From Acanthococcus lagerstroemiae (taxonomy: Eukaryota > Arthropoda > Insecta > Hemiptera > Eriococcidae), in contig CM063109.1 in NCBI GenBank assembly GCA_031841125.1, positions 10,020,321 through 10,084,320 of the forward strand: 64,000 bases of DNA, written 5' to 3'. The number at the start of each line of letters is the position of its first letter. Within the stretch, counting starts at the first letter, position 1. Position numbers and translations under genes: made by a program. Shown one piece after another: positions 37,604 through 48,189 of this stretch. The notes under the pieces are model-generated. The model saw only the letters and a program-made list of their open reading frames with translations. It did no database searches and had not been told where the DNA came from.

Positions 37604-38120
37604 TGCAAATGTTTCAAGATTTGGCTATTTCAAATTTCATAGTTGTGAATTAAAGCAAGGCGGGTAGCAAGTCACAGTGGAAATATGTCTCAAGAATGAA
37701 CTGAGCATTATTGGAACCATAGTTACAAAAAAAATGAAGTCGTTTCGCATTTTTAGATCTAGCTCGAGATTTGTTCATCCACGTAGACCACCGACTGAAC
37801 TCAAAGAGTGGAGGTTGATCAAGGGGGACCATTAAACTCCTATCCGGCATCTGGAACCAACAACTCAGAACCTTTCTATTTCCCCGGTATTGTTTCAAAT
37901 GTTTCAAGATTTGGCTATTTCAAGTTTAGTAGTTGAGAGAAAGTATGGCGCGTAGCTAGTCACGTGGGAATACGTCTCAAAAATGAACTGAGCTTCGTTA
38001 TTAGAACCATGGCTGCAAAGAAATAAAGTCGACTTGCATTTTCAGATCCACCTCGAGATTTGTTCATTCACTTAGACCACCGACTGGAATAACGGAGGTT
38101 GGTTAAGGAGGACCGTTACG
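37604..38120 (+). repeat. Diverged tandem duplication, period about 290 bp
   Basis: GTTTCAAGATTTGGCTATTT occurs at about 37609 and 37898. Both are followed by CAAGTTT/CATAGTTG, GTCTCAA-AATGAACTGAGC, GCATTTT-AGATC, CTCGAGATTTGTTCAT and TAGACCACCGACTG. The second unit runs directly into the reverse-transcriptase remnant (GGTTGGTTAAGGAGGACC), so the duplicated DNA probably belongs to the same decayed LINE. Confidence 0.65.
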
Positions 38121-38690
38121 GCATAAGTCAGGAAATATGCTTGAGGACTGAACAATCTAGAAATGCATTTCTGAGCATGAAAAACGTGTTCTGGAGATCC
38201 AAGCTGAGCCTAGGCCTACGACTCTGACTGCTGCAGCGTTACATATTTCCGGTAATAATGTACGGCTGCGAGAGTTGGACGTTAACTCCCGGCTTAGAAA
38301 AAAGAATAGCGACGCTCGAAATATACGTTGCGCATTTCATGGACGCAAAAGGTGAGCACCGCGGACGTAGTCAACCGAATCGGAAAAGATGCTGAGGTTG
38401 TCCACAGTCAAGCGAAGAAAACTGCAATACTTGGGACATGTCCCGCGCGGCGAAAGGTATGAACTACTGCGCGTAATCCTCGAAGACAGAATAGCTGGTA
38501 AACGATCGGCCGGAAGGAGGCAGAATTCTTGGCTCAAGGACCTACGACGGTGGCTCAAAGTGCTCATCGCTGGATATTTTCCGTAACGCAGTTTCGAGAG
38601 TTCGGATGGCTATATGGATGGCCAACCTCCGAGAAGAGAAGTCATCAGGAGAAGAAGAGGAATTGAACTCCTAGACCGGCGTTTGTTGGT
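38096..38690 (+). pseudogene. Decayed LINE reverse transcriptase, C-terminal part
   Basis: Frames on the plus strand give RLVKEDRYG, then SRNAFLSMKNVFW, VIMYGCESWTLTPGLEKRI, VSTADVVNRIGK, LQYLGHVPRGERYELLRVIL, GRRQNSWLKDLRRWLK and FRNAVSRVRMAIWMANLREE, in that order. This is the thumb and C-terminal region of non-LTR retrotransposon proteins often labelled craniofacial-development-protein-2-like, where an LLYGCE-W-L segment is followed by RRRLQ-LGH-LR and GRR--SWLK-LR. At least one stop (near 38225) and two frame changes break it. The catalytic palm lies upstream and is not visible. A related C-terminal fragment lies at 58232-58650 and an endonuclease fragment at 60310-60600. Confidence 0.85.
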
Positions 38691-39119
38691 AAGAGTCTAC
38701 AAAGCTCTCGTCGGAAATATCAGAGCGAGAGAATGGGTTTCATGAAGTTCGGCCAGCAGAGAACAAGCTTGACCAGCCTTAGGTATGTTCAGTTACCGAT
38801 TGTCTCACTAAGGTAGGTCGATATGCCTATGCACCTTCAACAATGGTTAAGGGTAGCGTGTGTACCTGTGTAGTAATGACTAACGTCAATGTCTAACAGC
38901 ACCATGAATCAGATTCGTGTAAAACATAACCTCAAATTGAAACCGTCGGGCACTTCTCCAAAGTGCCTCTCTTCTTCCCGCGCAGTGCAGACGTTACAAG
39001 ACAATCGAGCTATCAACTCTTCACGAAGTCAGCCTCATCTGACTAGATGCATCAGAACACCCAGACAGAAATGCATAATCCATTTGTAGTCTGTCGAAGT
39101 ACAACAACTGATTTCATTA
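38691..39119. other. No gene recognised
   Basis: Unique-looking DNA following the LINE remnant; no poly(A) or tandem tail was identified to mark the LINE 3' end. Confidence 0.4.
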
Positions 39120-40030
39120 TTCATCGGATACACACTCGGAGTATGCGGTATGCACATGCATGCAACTAGGTCAGCTATATCGACGACGCTAATCGCTAAT
39201 CGCCGACCAAACGCAGGCGGAGTTCCGAGGGCACCGGCGCTACGTGACAGTCGCCTAATGAGATGACAGCGTCGATGTACCCGACATCGGGAAGGATATT
39301 CGCTTAAATCGGCTTAGCGGCGGTTCCAGCGAGTTCGGCGTGTCCTGCCTGTCCACGTAAAAACATGCACACGAATTGGCAGAAACGTAGCTAATTAGAC
39401 GCGTTTGTTTCGCAGTCCACCGTATCTGCGGCCAAACACGATGTACAACCGCCATTGTAGCGCGCCGGCCGCGATTTCATGAAAATATGCCGAACGGAAA
39501 AGGACGAAGGCGAAACTAATGGCATTATCACGGTCGCATTCCTAATTAACGCGACAATCATCTGCGCGCAGAATTAAACAGATTTACAGGTAATTTAATT
39601 AATCGACGTACGACTTTTTAAACGTTCTCGAGGAAGTACCGCGAGTTGACCGGCAAGTGGAAAACCGAATAAATGAAAAAAAAAAACGCACAATCGCACA
39701 GGTCATTTCAGCCGGCAAGTACGACATCCGCCATCGTATCATCCAAGTATTGTGAAATTCGATAGGCGATAGACGCACTATCAAATTACGATCTGTTCGA
39801 CGACATCGATACTGAAGACCGTTGAATTCGTGGGACTGTTGACGCATATTCCCCCTACCGCAGAGAAAGACGGCGCCAGCGATAACCACGATACTCTAAT
39901 GAGATATTCATATATGGGCAAATCGGAAGACTCGAATTTCTCGCAGTAATGATGGAAGATTTCAGCCACAGACTGGACTTCAGGCATTAGAAACCTTCCC
40001 TCCAGCGCTATCGGCAATCAGATCGTAAAA
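39120..40030. promoter_or_regulatory. CpG-richer, ORF-poor block; candidate cis-regulatory DNA
   Basis: Compared with its surroundings this block has visibly more CpG (CGACGACGCTAATCGC, GCGCGCCGGCCGCGATTTC, ATCTGCGCGCAGAATT). It has almost no homopolymer runs and no repeat matches in the window. Homeodomain-type TAATTA words occur (AGCTAATTAGACGCG, CCTAATTAACGCG, TTTAATTAATCG), as does a GCCATTGT word near 39453. Minus-strand frames at 39255-39455, 39599-39889 and 39781-40017 are unrecognised and overlap. The block could be a conserved enhancer within the kinase gene's intron. This is inference from composition only. Confidence 0.3.
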
Positions 40031-40420
40031 TTGCGACAACTCTCTATCCATCGACGTAGCTGCCAGCCGACATGTTGTTTACATTCTCAAAATTCTGCTT
40101 GAGAAATAACTTCCCATATCAAAATTCGAATGCAAACGCTTCGCAAATCGACATACAATGAAATAATATACACCTCCACCTCACCTATGTGAAAAAACGT
40201 CGGGTGGGTTGCCGACCAGGAAAATCCAAAAAATTGCAGAAGGACCGACCTGCTACCATCTCTTTAACTACTGACAACACAGAAACAGATGTAAGATGTA
40301 CAGGAGACTTGGAACATACCTGATATAAATATTACTGATTGCTACCTTCTCCTTCCCTATACTGATAAGACATGAAGACAATCTGAAAAATTTAATATAG
40401 ACACAAGCAGTGATCAACGG

Positions 40421-40690
40421 GGGTCTGGTTGGCCGAGTGGATAGCGCGCTGGTCTCAGAATCCGGAGGTCCCGAGTTCGAGTCCACGCAGCAACTCGCTA
40501 CAGTTCGACCTAGGTCGGTTTTTCGGCAAGAAGTGAAGTAGGCTAATACAGCCCTAACAGTCTCCTCGGCTTCTCTGAGGTAATGCTCGAAAGAGCGGAT
40601 GCCAGGCTACACATGCGGGGTATGGGGTGGAACTTTTAGTACTTTAATACGGACCCCTTTCACTATAGAATCCAGCAAAAAACCCTTCTA
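40421..40690 (+). repeat. tRNA-derived SINE
   Basis: The head carries a Pol III A box TGGCCGAGTGG (40430-40440) and B box GTTCGAGTCC (40475-40484) at tRNA-like spacing. A D-arm and an anticodon-like arm (GCTGGTCTCAGAATCCGG) lie between them, as in Leu/Ser-type tRNAs. The T-stem does not pair properly and there is no matching acceptor stem, so this is not a working tRNA gene. A non-tRNA body follows (TCGGCTTCTCTGAGG, GATGCCAGGCTACACATGCG). The 3' boundary is uncertain. The minus-strand frame at 40268-40486 is an artefact of the SINE head. Confidence 0.8.
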
Positions 40691-41481
40691 TAGGAATTAG
40701 TTCAAATAAATGTCCTTTTTTGACATACATCTCTTAGACTATCAAGTTCAGGAGGTGGTCCACTTGGAGACCTTACAACTGGCTATTGAATAGCGTTACA
40801 CCATTTGTGTTAATGCACTTTCATTAAGTAGTCCTGCTTAGACTAATGCCGAAATAGGAACTATCTACCTCAAATCCTTTAACTAGACGCTGCCAAACAA
40901 AAAGTTCCCATGCGACATTTGTAGACAAAATGAGTTATTAGTATTGTTGAAAAGAGCATAAAAAGTAGAATTTTTAAAAAATTGGGCCCGATACAAAACT
41001 GTGTATCCACATTGAAAAAAGCTTATCAGTAAACGCTATGTCCGCAAGCCGGCATTATTCATTGGCTTTTAATGTTGTGTGTGTGAGGTGACGCTGTATG
41101 CGCCGAGTGCTCAGACTTCGCAGTTCATTGCACTAACTTTTAATGTTACGTTTTCTCAAAAAACAGATTTTGTCGCTTGGGAGCTTTTTGTTTAAAAGCG
41201 TCCAATCGTTTTTTGTTCCTCCTGAAATTTTAGTTTCCTATACGTAACGCACTTTGGAAAGCTAATCTTCTACTGTTGTAGTGGTAACTGATTAACAATC
41301 GATGCCAGAAAAGTGAAACTTGAGCAACGCGATGTCAAGAAAAATAATGGAATACAACCTAATAAAGCTCGACCAGTTAAAATCAATTATTCATCATTTA
41401 AGTGATTCAGAAGTTGCTTATTTACTCATAAATTTCTATCTCAATCACACTTACCTTTTTATTTACCGAATTTCAACTTGA
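40691..41481. other. No gene recognised
   Basis: AT-rich non-coding DNA. Confidence 0.45.
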
Positions 41482-41547
41482 GCCTTATTAGGTTTTAGGT
41501 TGGGCCTTATTAAGTTTTAAATTAGACCTTATTACGTTATAGGTCAG
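41482..41547 (+). repeat. 22-bp minisatellite, three units
   Basis: GCCTTATTAGGTTTTAGGTTGG, GCCTTATTAAGTTTTAAATT and ACCTTATTACGTTATAGGTC start at 41482, 41504 and 41526. A further diverged GACCCTATTAAGTTTTG lies at about 41565. Confidence 0.75.
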
Positions 41548-42229
41548 TTCTTCTTGCTGTGCCGGACCCTATTAAGTTTTGAAAGAGATATATTTTAGGT
41601 AAAGGATCTGAGAGGTGTGGGGCAGTGTAGAAAAATGTCAAGATAGCCAATTTATAGATATTCCAGTAAATGACTACCACAAAAAAGAAAAACAAAATGG
41701 AAACAACTTATATGAGAGCTTGGAGTGCCAAAACCGTGCTTGGAGACTCAGCGACATTTTATTTTGCCGAATTATGCCGAATAGGATGACATAGTCGAAA
41801 ATGTTTTTTTAGCGCTAAAATAGCTTTTTTAGGACCGAAAAGGCCATTTTAGCGTCGAAAACGTTTTTTCACAATTTCGAACCTTTTTTTGTCCAGACCC
41901 TGAAAATTTGACATTTCTTGCTCAAGATTGGTTGTGGTATTCATTCTTATTTCCGCTTGTTTCTCTCGTCTATTAAAACACGAAAATAGTAAGAAGTATA
42001 ATAGGTGGATTTAACAATAGATAATGTTAAGATGTTGGTACACTCACAATAAATCTCTATGGCGAGAAAAAGATGAGAGAAAGGTGAAGAAGCAACGGTG
42101 GTTGTAGAAAAGAAACTGGTCAACCTGTAGAAAGAAGTTGGCGCGACAGGAAGAGATTAATTTCTAGAGAATTTCAGACTTGATACACTTTACATTTGAC
42201 AAAAAATGAAAGGAAGACACACAAATAAT
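41548..42229. other. No gene recognised
   Basis: Around 41790-41900 the words TTTTTTAG and CGAAAA recur (AGCGCTAAAATAGC, GGCCATTTTAGCGTCG), but no element ends were defined. Confidence 0.4.
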
Positions 42230-42450
42230 CGGTTGGTGTCTCTGACTGGTGGAATAGTTGACCGATATGAATAGTCGGTGAACGGTGGAGCCGTAGTATA
42301 CCTGCTTCGAGTCATTAACGTACGCTCAGCTCTTAGAATTTGAGCGAATCTCCCCTTGCCCCGACCCCATTGGCCAAAAACTAGCAAAAACTTATAAGGA
42401 ACTGAAGGAAAAAGTGGGAATGAGGAGGTCCTGTGGCAAGAATGAGTAAT
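42230..42450 (+). repeat. Dispersed repeat E, full-length-like copy
   Basis: GGTGGAATAGTTGACCGATA through GCTCAGCTCTTAGAATTTGA (42247-42340) is matched at 44697-44790. CCCCTTGCCCCGACCCCATT followed by GGCCAAAAACTAGC (42351-42395) is matched at 45212-45250. The two halves are contiguous here but 400 bp apart in the other copy. The 135-codon minus-strand frame 42190-42597 lies over it and is not supported as a gene. Confidence 0.65.
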
Positions 42451-42754
42451 GACAGGTGGACAAGAAATGCACAGACTGGCTACTATGGGAAAATCGCAAA
42501 CAAGGCAAACCGGGGCTAAGGTGGAGAGACAACTTTTTAAAACTTCTGAGATGCAACTTATGTCACCGAATAGCTTGAGACCGGTGGGAATCGACACGGT
42601 TGAGTGACGCCTTTGCCCAGCAAAGTGTTAACCACCAATCTTAATAGATAATACAGTACTAAATTGAAGAAAAATCTTTTTATAGGGTTGGCAGCGAGCC
42701 TCTTGCAATCACTTTTTTCCTTTCCTTTCGTTTCTTCCAACCATTGTTTCATCA

Positions 42755-42870
42755 GGATCAGGTCGAATTATTTATTAATTTTTCCATGGATTTTTTTCTA
42801 TTATTCCTTGTCGAGAGTCAAGATGCGTGCTCTTTACCGACCCTCCTCGAGTAAAGAAAGTTACTTGTTG
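42755..42870 (+). repeat. Dispersed repeat related to 2640-3700
   Basis: TCAGGTCGAATTATTTATTA resembles 2646-2668. 42810-42869 (TGTCGAGAGTCA to GTTACTTGTT) matches 3642-3700. Confidence 0.65.
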
Positions 42871-44407
42871 TATAATTAAAAATGAAGTTACTTGTACAGT
42901 TAAAAATAAAGGCTTTAACTGATTGATTGATATTGTTATCTCATATGGGTTGCTTAGCTATGACATCATCATCAGGTTTATAATTGTAATTTTGCCTAGT
43001 AATGATGTTATTTCACCAAGTGTAAACATAAATATCTGGTTTAGTAGGGCCCAGCGCCGAGCAAGAGATCGACACTTCGTTCATGTCGGTCCGCGGGGGT
43101 TGGGCTGCGAAGTCCTTTAATTTTCTCTAAAATGCGTCCTAAATGATTTTACTTGCGCAGTTGAAACTGACACAATTCTGCAATTCACAGCAAGACTTGT
43201 CGGACAAAAAGGCGAACTGGATTTTCAACTGGCTAGTCTCAAGAAACAGAGGATTTCATGATCAACGCCGAGAAACAAGAGGAAATGGGAAGCTGGTGAT
43301 GGAAATTTCAACACTAGCACCAAGTTGAGGAAAGGACAATCCTGACAACGATAGGTTTAGCGAGGAGCATGGACACGGCAGTCATGTTTCCAGATGGAGA
43401 GGCACGTGCACTTTTTCGACCCTATCGCTGGTAGACGAATTTTTCTGAAAGTCTGCACCAGGTACAGGTTTTCAAATCAAAGTACACCACGTTTCCGGCG
43501 GAAGTAAGAATCTGAGTACGAGAAGGTATTTAAAGAAAGTGCTACTCCTTCTTCGCCTAGAGGCCTCAACTGACGTAATTGATACGTATTGTATCACTTT
43601 AACAACACATACGACTTCCGGAGAAAATTTCCATTAGTCTTGTGTAAAATTGATATCAATAGTCTGACTACGTAAATTGGCCTAAGGTTGGATTTTTTTA
43701 GGACGTAGAACCCATTCCCTTAAGACGAGAAGCAAAGAAACAAAAAAATAAAAACCGGGTGGGTGTAAGCAATATTGTCAAAATTTAAAAGGCTACCGCA
43801 CTTCAATTTTAAGAAAATGAGAAATTTTTGGTACGATAGTAAATTTTTATTTTGAAAATATAGACTGACACAACTGAAATTGCCAGTACAGTGGAAATAC
43901 TCAAAATTTACCCCCTCCCCCCTCAAAAAATTGTGACATCGAGTTTACTTCGTTACTATTATAAAGTTCCACCATTCGGTTTATTTACAGTAATGCACTA
44001 GAAAATTAAATCGAAGAAGTAAATAACTTCTTCTATCGACGGTACCACAGCCTCTTTTAGAGAACGAGTAACTGAACATTTCTACATTAGATAGTTTTCC
44101 ACCAGTTAAAAAAGTATCCAGCAATTTGAAGCATCTATCCACAATGCTTACAAAATAGATCTTACTTTCTATTTACAAAAACAGTTATACTAACGCAGTC
44201 CGGCACAGTGGACGTGTTTACAATTACTATTTTCGTGTATTTATCAGTGATAGCCTAATGATAAGTATATCACACGGATGTCTCCAGATAAAATTACTTC
44301 CCGACGACGCAGAAACTTTTCATTAGCTTTTGCCTGCAACTATCAACAAAAGCAGTGATCGACAACTGGTATTTCTCATAATTCTTTCAAACGAACACGT
44401 TCTTGTT
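42871..44407. other. No gene recognised
   Basis: Unique-looking DNA. Frames at 42923-43120, 43143-43328 and 43720-43926 are short and unsupported. Confidence 0.4.
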
Positions 44408-44545
44408 CAGTGGCGTAGCTAGAGGTTTCCCAAAAGGGGGCACAATAAGATTTTCAAGGGAGAAAAAGTCGAAAATTGAGGTATTTTTTAAAAATTGCCG
44501 ATATTAGAGAACTATGTAAAAATATTGGGGGGGGGGGCACGATGT
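44408..44545 (+). mobile_element. hAT-type MITE family B, truncated copy 3
   Basis: The left end CAGTGGCGTAGCTAGAGGTT (44408) and the following 100 bp match the copy at 3828, including GATTTTCAAGGGAGAAAAAG and GAGGTATTTTTTAAAAATTG. Similarity stops after a G-run at 44525-44535, and the CTCGAGCA half and right end are missing. Confidence 0.8.
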
Positions 44546-44689
44546 TAACCTGAGTTTCTGAAGTTGGTATCCCTGCCGGTAATAACGAGGTGATAAGGTA
44601 CATAAGGGGGATGATTTCGTTCAATCTTATCAGTTGTTCTCGCCATTGTCACCATACCACGATACTAGCGCTACCTAAGTGAGGTTATC

Positions 44690-45300
44690 ATCCCAATGGT
44701 GGAACAGTTGATCGGTATAAATGGTCGATGGAGCCGTAGGTATACCTGCTTCGAATCATCAATGTGTGCTCAGCTCTTAGAATGTGACTGCGTGCGTCTT
44801 CATTCAGTTTTCAAATGTATAAATGAACGGCGTACCCACCAAGCGCATAAGATTTCAAAGATCATACTGTGTTTCGGTAAAATTTCCTGTAATAATGCCG
44901 AAAGTTGCCTTCTATCTCATTTCAAAAAAGGCACGTCTTTCCAATATCATCGTTTAAACATCGTACTCGCCTTATTCTAAGGGACGTTCAATTCAAGTTA
45001 TAAATAGATCAAAAACAATGCTAACATATTTTTGAACAAGAGAATGGTAAATCCATAGGAAAGAATGGGAAATTAGTTACGTGCCCATAAAACAAGTTAC
45101 ACCTCTGGCGAGCGTCTTGTGTTAGAGGGGGCACAAGGTTTTTGAGAAGGCAAATTGGGGAAATAGCAAGAGAAGGATAATGAATGATTTTCTAGTTTGC
45201 AATGTAGTAGTGCCCCTTGCCCGCGACATTATGGGCTAAAAACTAGCAATACTTACTATGAAACTGACCAAAAAAACAATGAATACACCAAAAAAGTACG
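44690..45300 (+). repeat. Dispersed repeat E, split copy
   Basis: 44697-44790 matches 42247-42340 and 45180-45300 matches 42351-42420. They are separated by about 400 bp of DNA absent from the other copy. That middle part could be an insertion or a segment deleted from the other copy; no inverted ends were found around it. Confidence 0.55.
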
Positions 45301-45481
45301 GGAAAAAGGAGGCAACCGGAAACTCCGCTTATGATTGGATAAACGTAGAAAGACATATTTTTTCAAGTGTCGAAAATCGCATTTGTACGACCGGATAAAT
45401 GCCGGAGACAGTATTTTTAATATCGAAAACACTGTTTTTATGACCATAACTTCCAGTCCTTGATTATATGGACTTACTTTA

Positions 45482-45700
45482 GGAGTGCTCGAGGAGCGCG
45501 GACCTCGGTCTGTAGGGAACCCCATGGTGGCCCTTGCGGGTCGCGCGCACCGGAAGCGGCACGGCGAAATGAGAGCTAGGGCCGGCTTCCAAGACCCAAG
45601 AGTCCCTCTGGCTACTGATGCGATACTCGAAAGGGTAGTTTCCGAGGCCGGGGATGTGGTGTCTTCGGGACCATTTTGGCAGGCGTGCAATGATTGAAGA
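45482..45700 (-). other. GC-rich ORF-bearing segment, possible exon or retrocopied fragment
   Basis: A 215-bp island, far more GC-rich than its surroundings, is open on both strands: 70 codons on plus (45485-45697) and parts of 101- and 173-codon frames on minus. On the minus strand it stops at CTCCTAAA followed directly by GTAAGT, an ideal 5' splice donor at 45478-45483. The half nearest 45690 carries dispersed repeat C, also at 11430 and 51558, which argues for a repeat-derived origin. I recognise no domain in any frame. It could be an exonised repeat or an unknown exon. Confidence 0.3.
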
Positions 45701-45978
45701 AAACCAAACTTTTTGAGTCTTGAGCATTCTAAGATTCCGTTGAAGACTTGGTATGGTGGACTTGAAATGATGTACAATCAACAACAGGAAACAGCGATTT
45801 GCCCATAGGAAATGACAATGAATTCTGAGAACATGTGCCTGTTCCTTGACAGCACAATGTTATATCTTATGCGCAATGTTGACTATTGTTGATATACATA
45901 CATAATCCGAGGTCTACTCTATAGTAGGCACTCAATAAACTGTCATGGGCGAAACCAGGTGGGGGGAGGGGTAAACAT

Positions 45979-46303
45979 GTTTTCTAAAGAAAAGTTGTAT
46001 GGAATCTTTTTTACAGAAAATTTAACGAGGAACATTTTATATTATTTTCATTTTGGTCCTAAAGTGAATATTTTTTCAGATAACTACGATTTAGCAAGTG
46101 AAGATCGGTTATGACAGAAAAAATAACAAAATCCAAGTTCCTCGAAACTTTAACAGATTATTGCGATTATCTCGGTAAATATGCGTTTTAGAGAAAAGTT
46201 GTACAGGGTCTTTTTTTTATAGAAAATTCAACAGGGAACATTTTATGTTATATGCATTTTGGTCCGGAAGTTGATATGTTCAGAGATATTCGCGGTTTTT
46301 TGT
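45979..46303 (+). repeat. Tandem duplication, period about 210 bp
   Basis: AAGAAAAGTTGTATGGAATC (from 45987) and GAGAAAAGTTGTACAGGGTC (from 46192) begin two units. Both continue CTTTTTT-ACAGAAAATTYAAC, GGAACATTTTAT, CATTTTGGTCC and CAGAKAACTACG/ATTCGCGG. The 45701-45978 interval before it holds only G-runs and unremarkable DNA. Confidence 0.75.
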
Positions 46304-46859
46304 AAAATCTTAGTATTACACATAACTTTAAGGTCACAGCGGCACAGGTTAATAACCTCAGACTGAGCTCAAATTTTTTATGGCAAGTTTCTCGGTCCAT
46401 TGGAACAGATTTCAGCGCGACCCTAATCAACTGGCGAAAACTTGTAAAATAAGGGACACCCTCATATGCACCTAAAAGTGTGCTCGACCTGGCCCTCAGT
46501 GGCGACTAAATTTCTCAAAACATTCCTTAGGTCTTGACTACTATGAACCAAGTGATACCTTTGCATCGAAAAATACAAGGTCCTTTTCGTTTTGCGCAAG
46601 TAGCATCTGCACGATCAGAAAAAGCAAACAAACAGCTATCTCGTATAATTCTCATCAGACTCCAGAACATTCTGCACATTTTCAGAAGCCTGGAGCCCCT
46701 ACGACGTAAGACCACCATTAATTACACACGAATTCCATCAACAGTATCGAGGCGATGGGCGTAGTACTATTGTATTTCGTGCCTCGCATGTTTGTTTAAA
46801 AAATAAAGCTCAGCGGGTTACTTTCGATTTTTTCATTCATTTTTCGAAACAGATTTCTA
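46304..46859. other. No gene recognised
   Basis: Short frames on both strands at 46527-46764 have no recognised domain. Confidence 0.4.
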
Positions 46860-47560
46860 TACGATTTTGCTTTTGTTTTCACTTTCTAATTACGACTGCG
46901 TTGTTGTAACTGTCTGTTGACTGGTGAAGACTTGACGTTCAATACACCCGTGCAGGTGTGACAGCAGCTTTTTCGTGCTTTGTTGTCAACACGCGTACAC
47001 ATAACCGAATAGCTATACATACGAATTCTATCTCCTTCTATTGTTGCCGGGGTGTACACGTATAGACCCAATAATAATTGAAAATGATGGTAACCAAAGT
47101 CGTTGTTATACTCGAGCAAATTTCGTAACCTAATGGTTTTTCAAACCGGGTTCATTAAAACACGAGAGCGTTATAAATTAATCTTTCGTTGATTAGGTTC
47201 TTGTTGAGACGAGGATTACATTCTCGCGAATATTTCCGCCTCCGAGCGCTCCAAAATTGTTGCTCGATCATGCGAACGAACCGGCTGGTTCAATCATTTA
47301 TGCTAGTAAACTTGGCGCTGCAGAAGGAGCCGGTATTTTGAGACTTGCCATCGAGACGGAGCGTGCCATTTATCGTCCGAAAGTTGCTAACCAAGATGAA
47401 ATCACCCGAACTACATACTCATCAGCCAAACACGAATGCAATAACCCGCCTCAACTCGGCCATCCTCGACCACGATTCTACATTTCTTCTCATCTCGTTA
47501 ATACATCATCTCGTGGAACTAGATTTACGAACTCATGCCATATATTTTCGGGTGTTCTCT
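46860..47560. other. CpG-richer unique block of unknown role
   Basis: It contains CCCGTGCAGGTGTGACAGCA (an E-box CAGGTG), ACACGCGTACAC, TTCTCGCGAATATTTCCGCC and balanced composition without homopolymers. Plus-strand frames 47257-47580 and 47345-47641 overlap in two frames and are not recognised. It is about 6 kb downstream of the kinase exon, inside the presumed first intron, so a regulatory role is conceivable but not shown. Confidence 0.25.
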
Positions 47561-48189
47561 CTAGTTACTTTTCAGAATGACGTTTTGGCAGTCACACATA
47601 ACCATGGAAATCATACCGAAGCCCAATTTCTCAAATCGTAAGCGTTGATAAGCAACACCACCGAAGTTGAATTGCCTTGTAAATGTCCTCTGCAAATGTA
47701 AAGAGCAGTGCACTGTATATCAAAAACCATTTGCAGCACGTGGCACACCTATGAGCAAACTCGCGGCTAGTCGATCGAAATGTAATCAATTTGGGGAGAA
47801 GTGAGCACGTTGCCCCCGATAATTTTTCGGTCGTTTGAGACGATCATACGCATGCGACTGTGCGTACGCTGGCTGTTTTGCGAAGCAGTCATAAATGACT
47901 ACTGCAATGGAATGTAAACATAAAACGTGCCAACCTTACGCGTCTATAAATAGGTTTGTGTGTGTGTGAAAAAAAACGTCGAATATGCGCTAGGATCGCG
48001 ATACGCATCTTCCTCGTCGGGAAATGTAACGCCAAGAGGAAGTAAGCCTCCAAGAATTTTGGAAAAAACGAAAGACTCGACGAAAGCAGATCCACCGGGA
48101 TGAAGGGAAAAAGTAGCGAACAGAAGCGATGCGATAGAAATTTTGTGATTCACCTGCACCTCCTACTACCCTTTCTTCTTCTTTCCCCT
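47561..48189. other. No gene recognised
   Basis: Three overlapping minus-strand frames (47889-48256) are unrecognised; part may belong to the adjoining LINE 3' region. Confidence 0.35.

Noticed and set aside
40268..40486. Minus-strand 72-codon protein
   Set aside because: Its N-terminus is the antisense translation of the SINE head, a common false gene call.
40421..40490. A functional tRNA-Leu or tRNA-Ser gene
   Set aside because: The A and B boxes are present, but the T-stem and acceptor stem do not pair and a non-tRNA body follows, so it is a SINE head.
42190..42597. 135-codon minus-strand protein
   Set aside because: It overlies dispersed repeat E and has no domain; the other repeat copy does not preserve the frame.
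45256..45777. 173-codon minus-strand protein as one gene
   Set aside because: Only the central GC-rich part has coding-like composition; the rest is AT-rich and lies beyond a splice donor.
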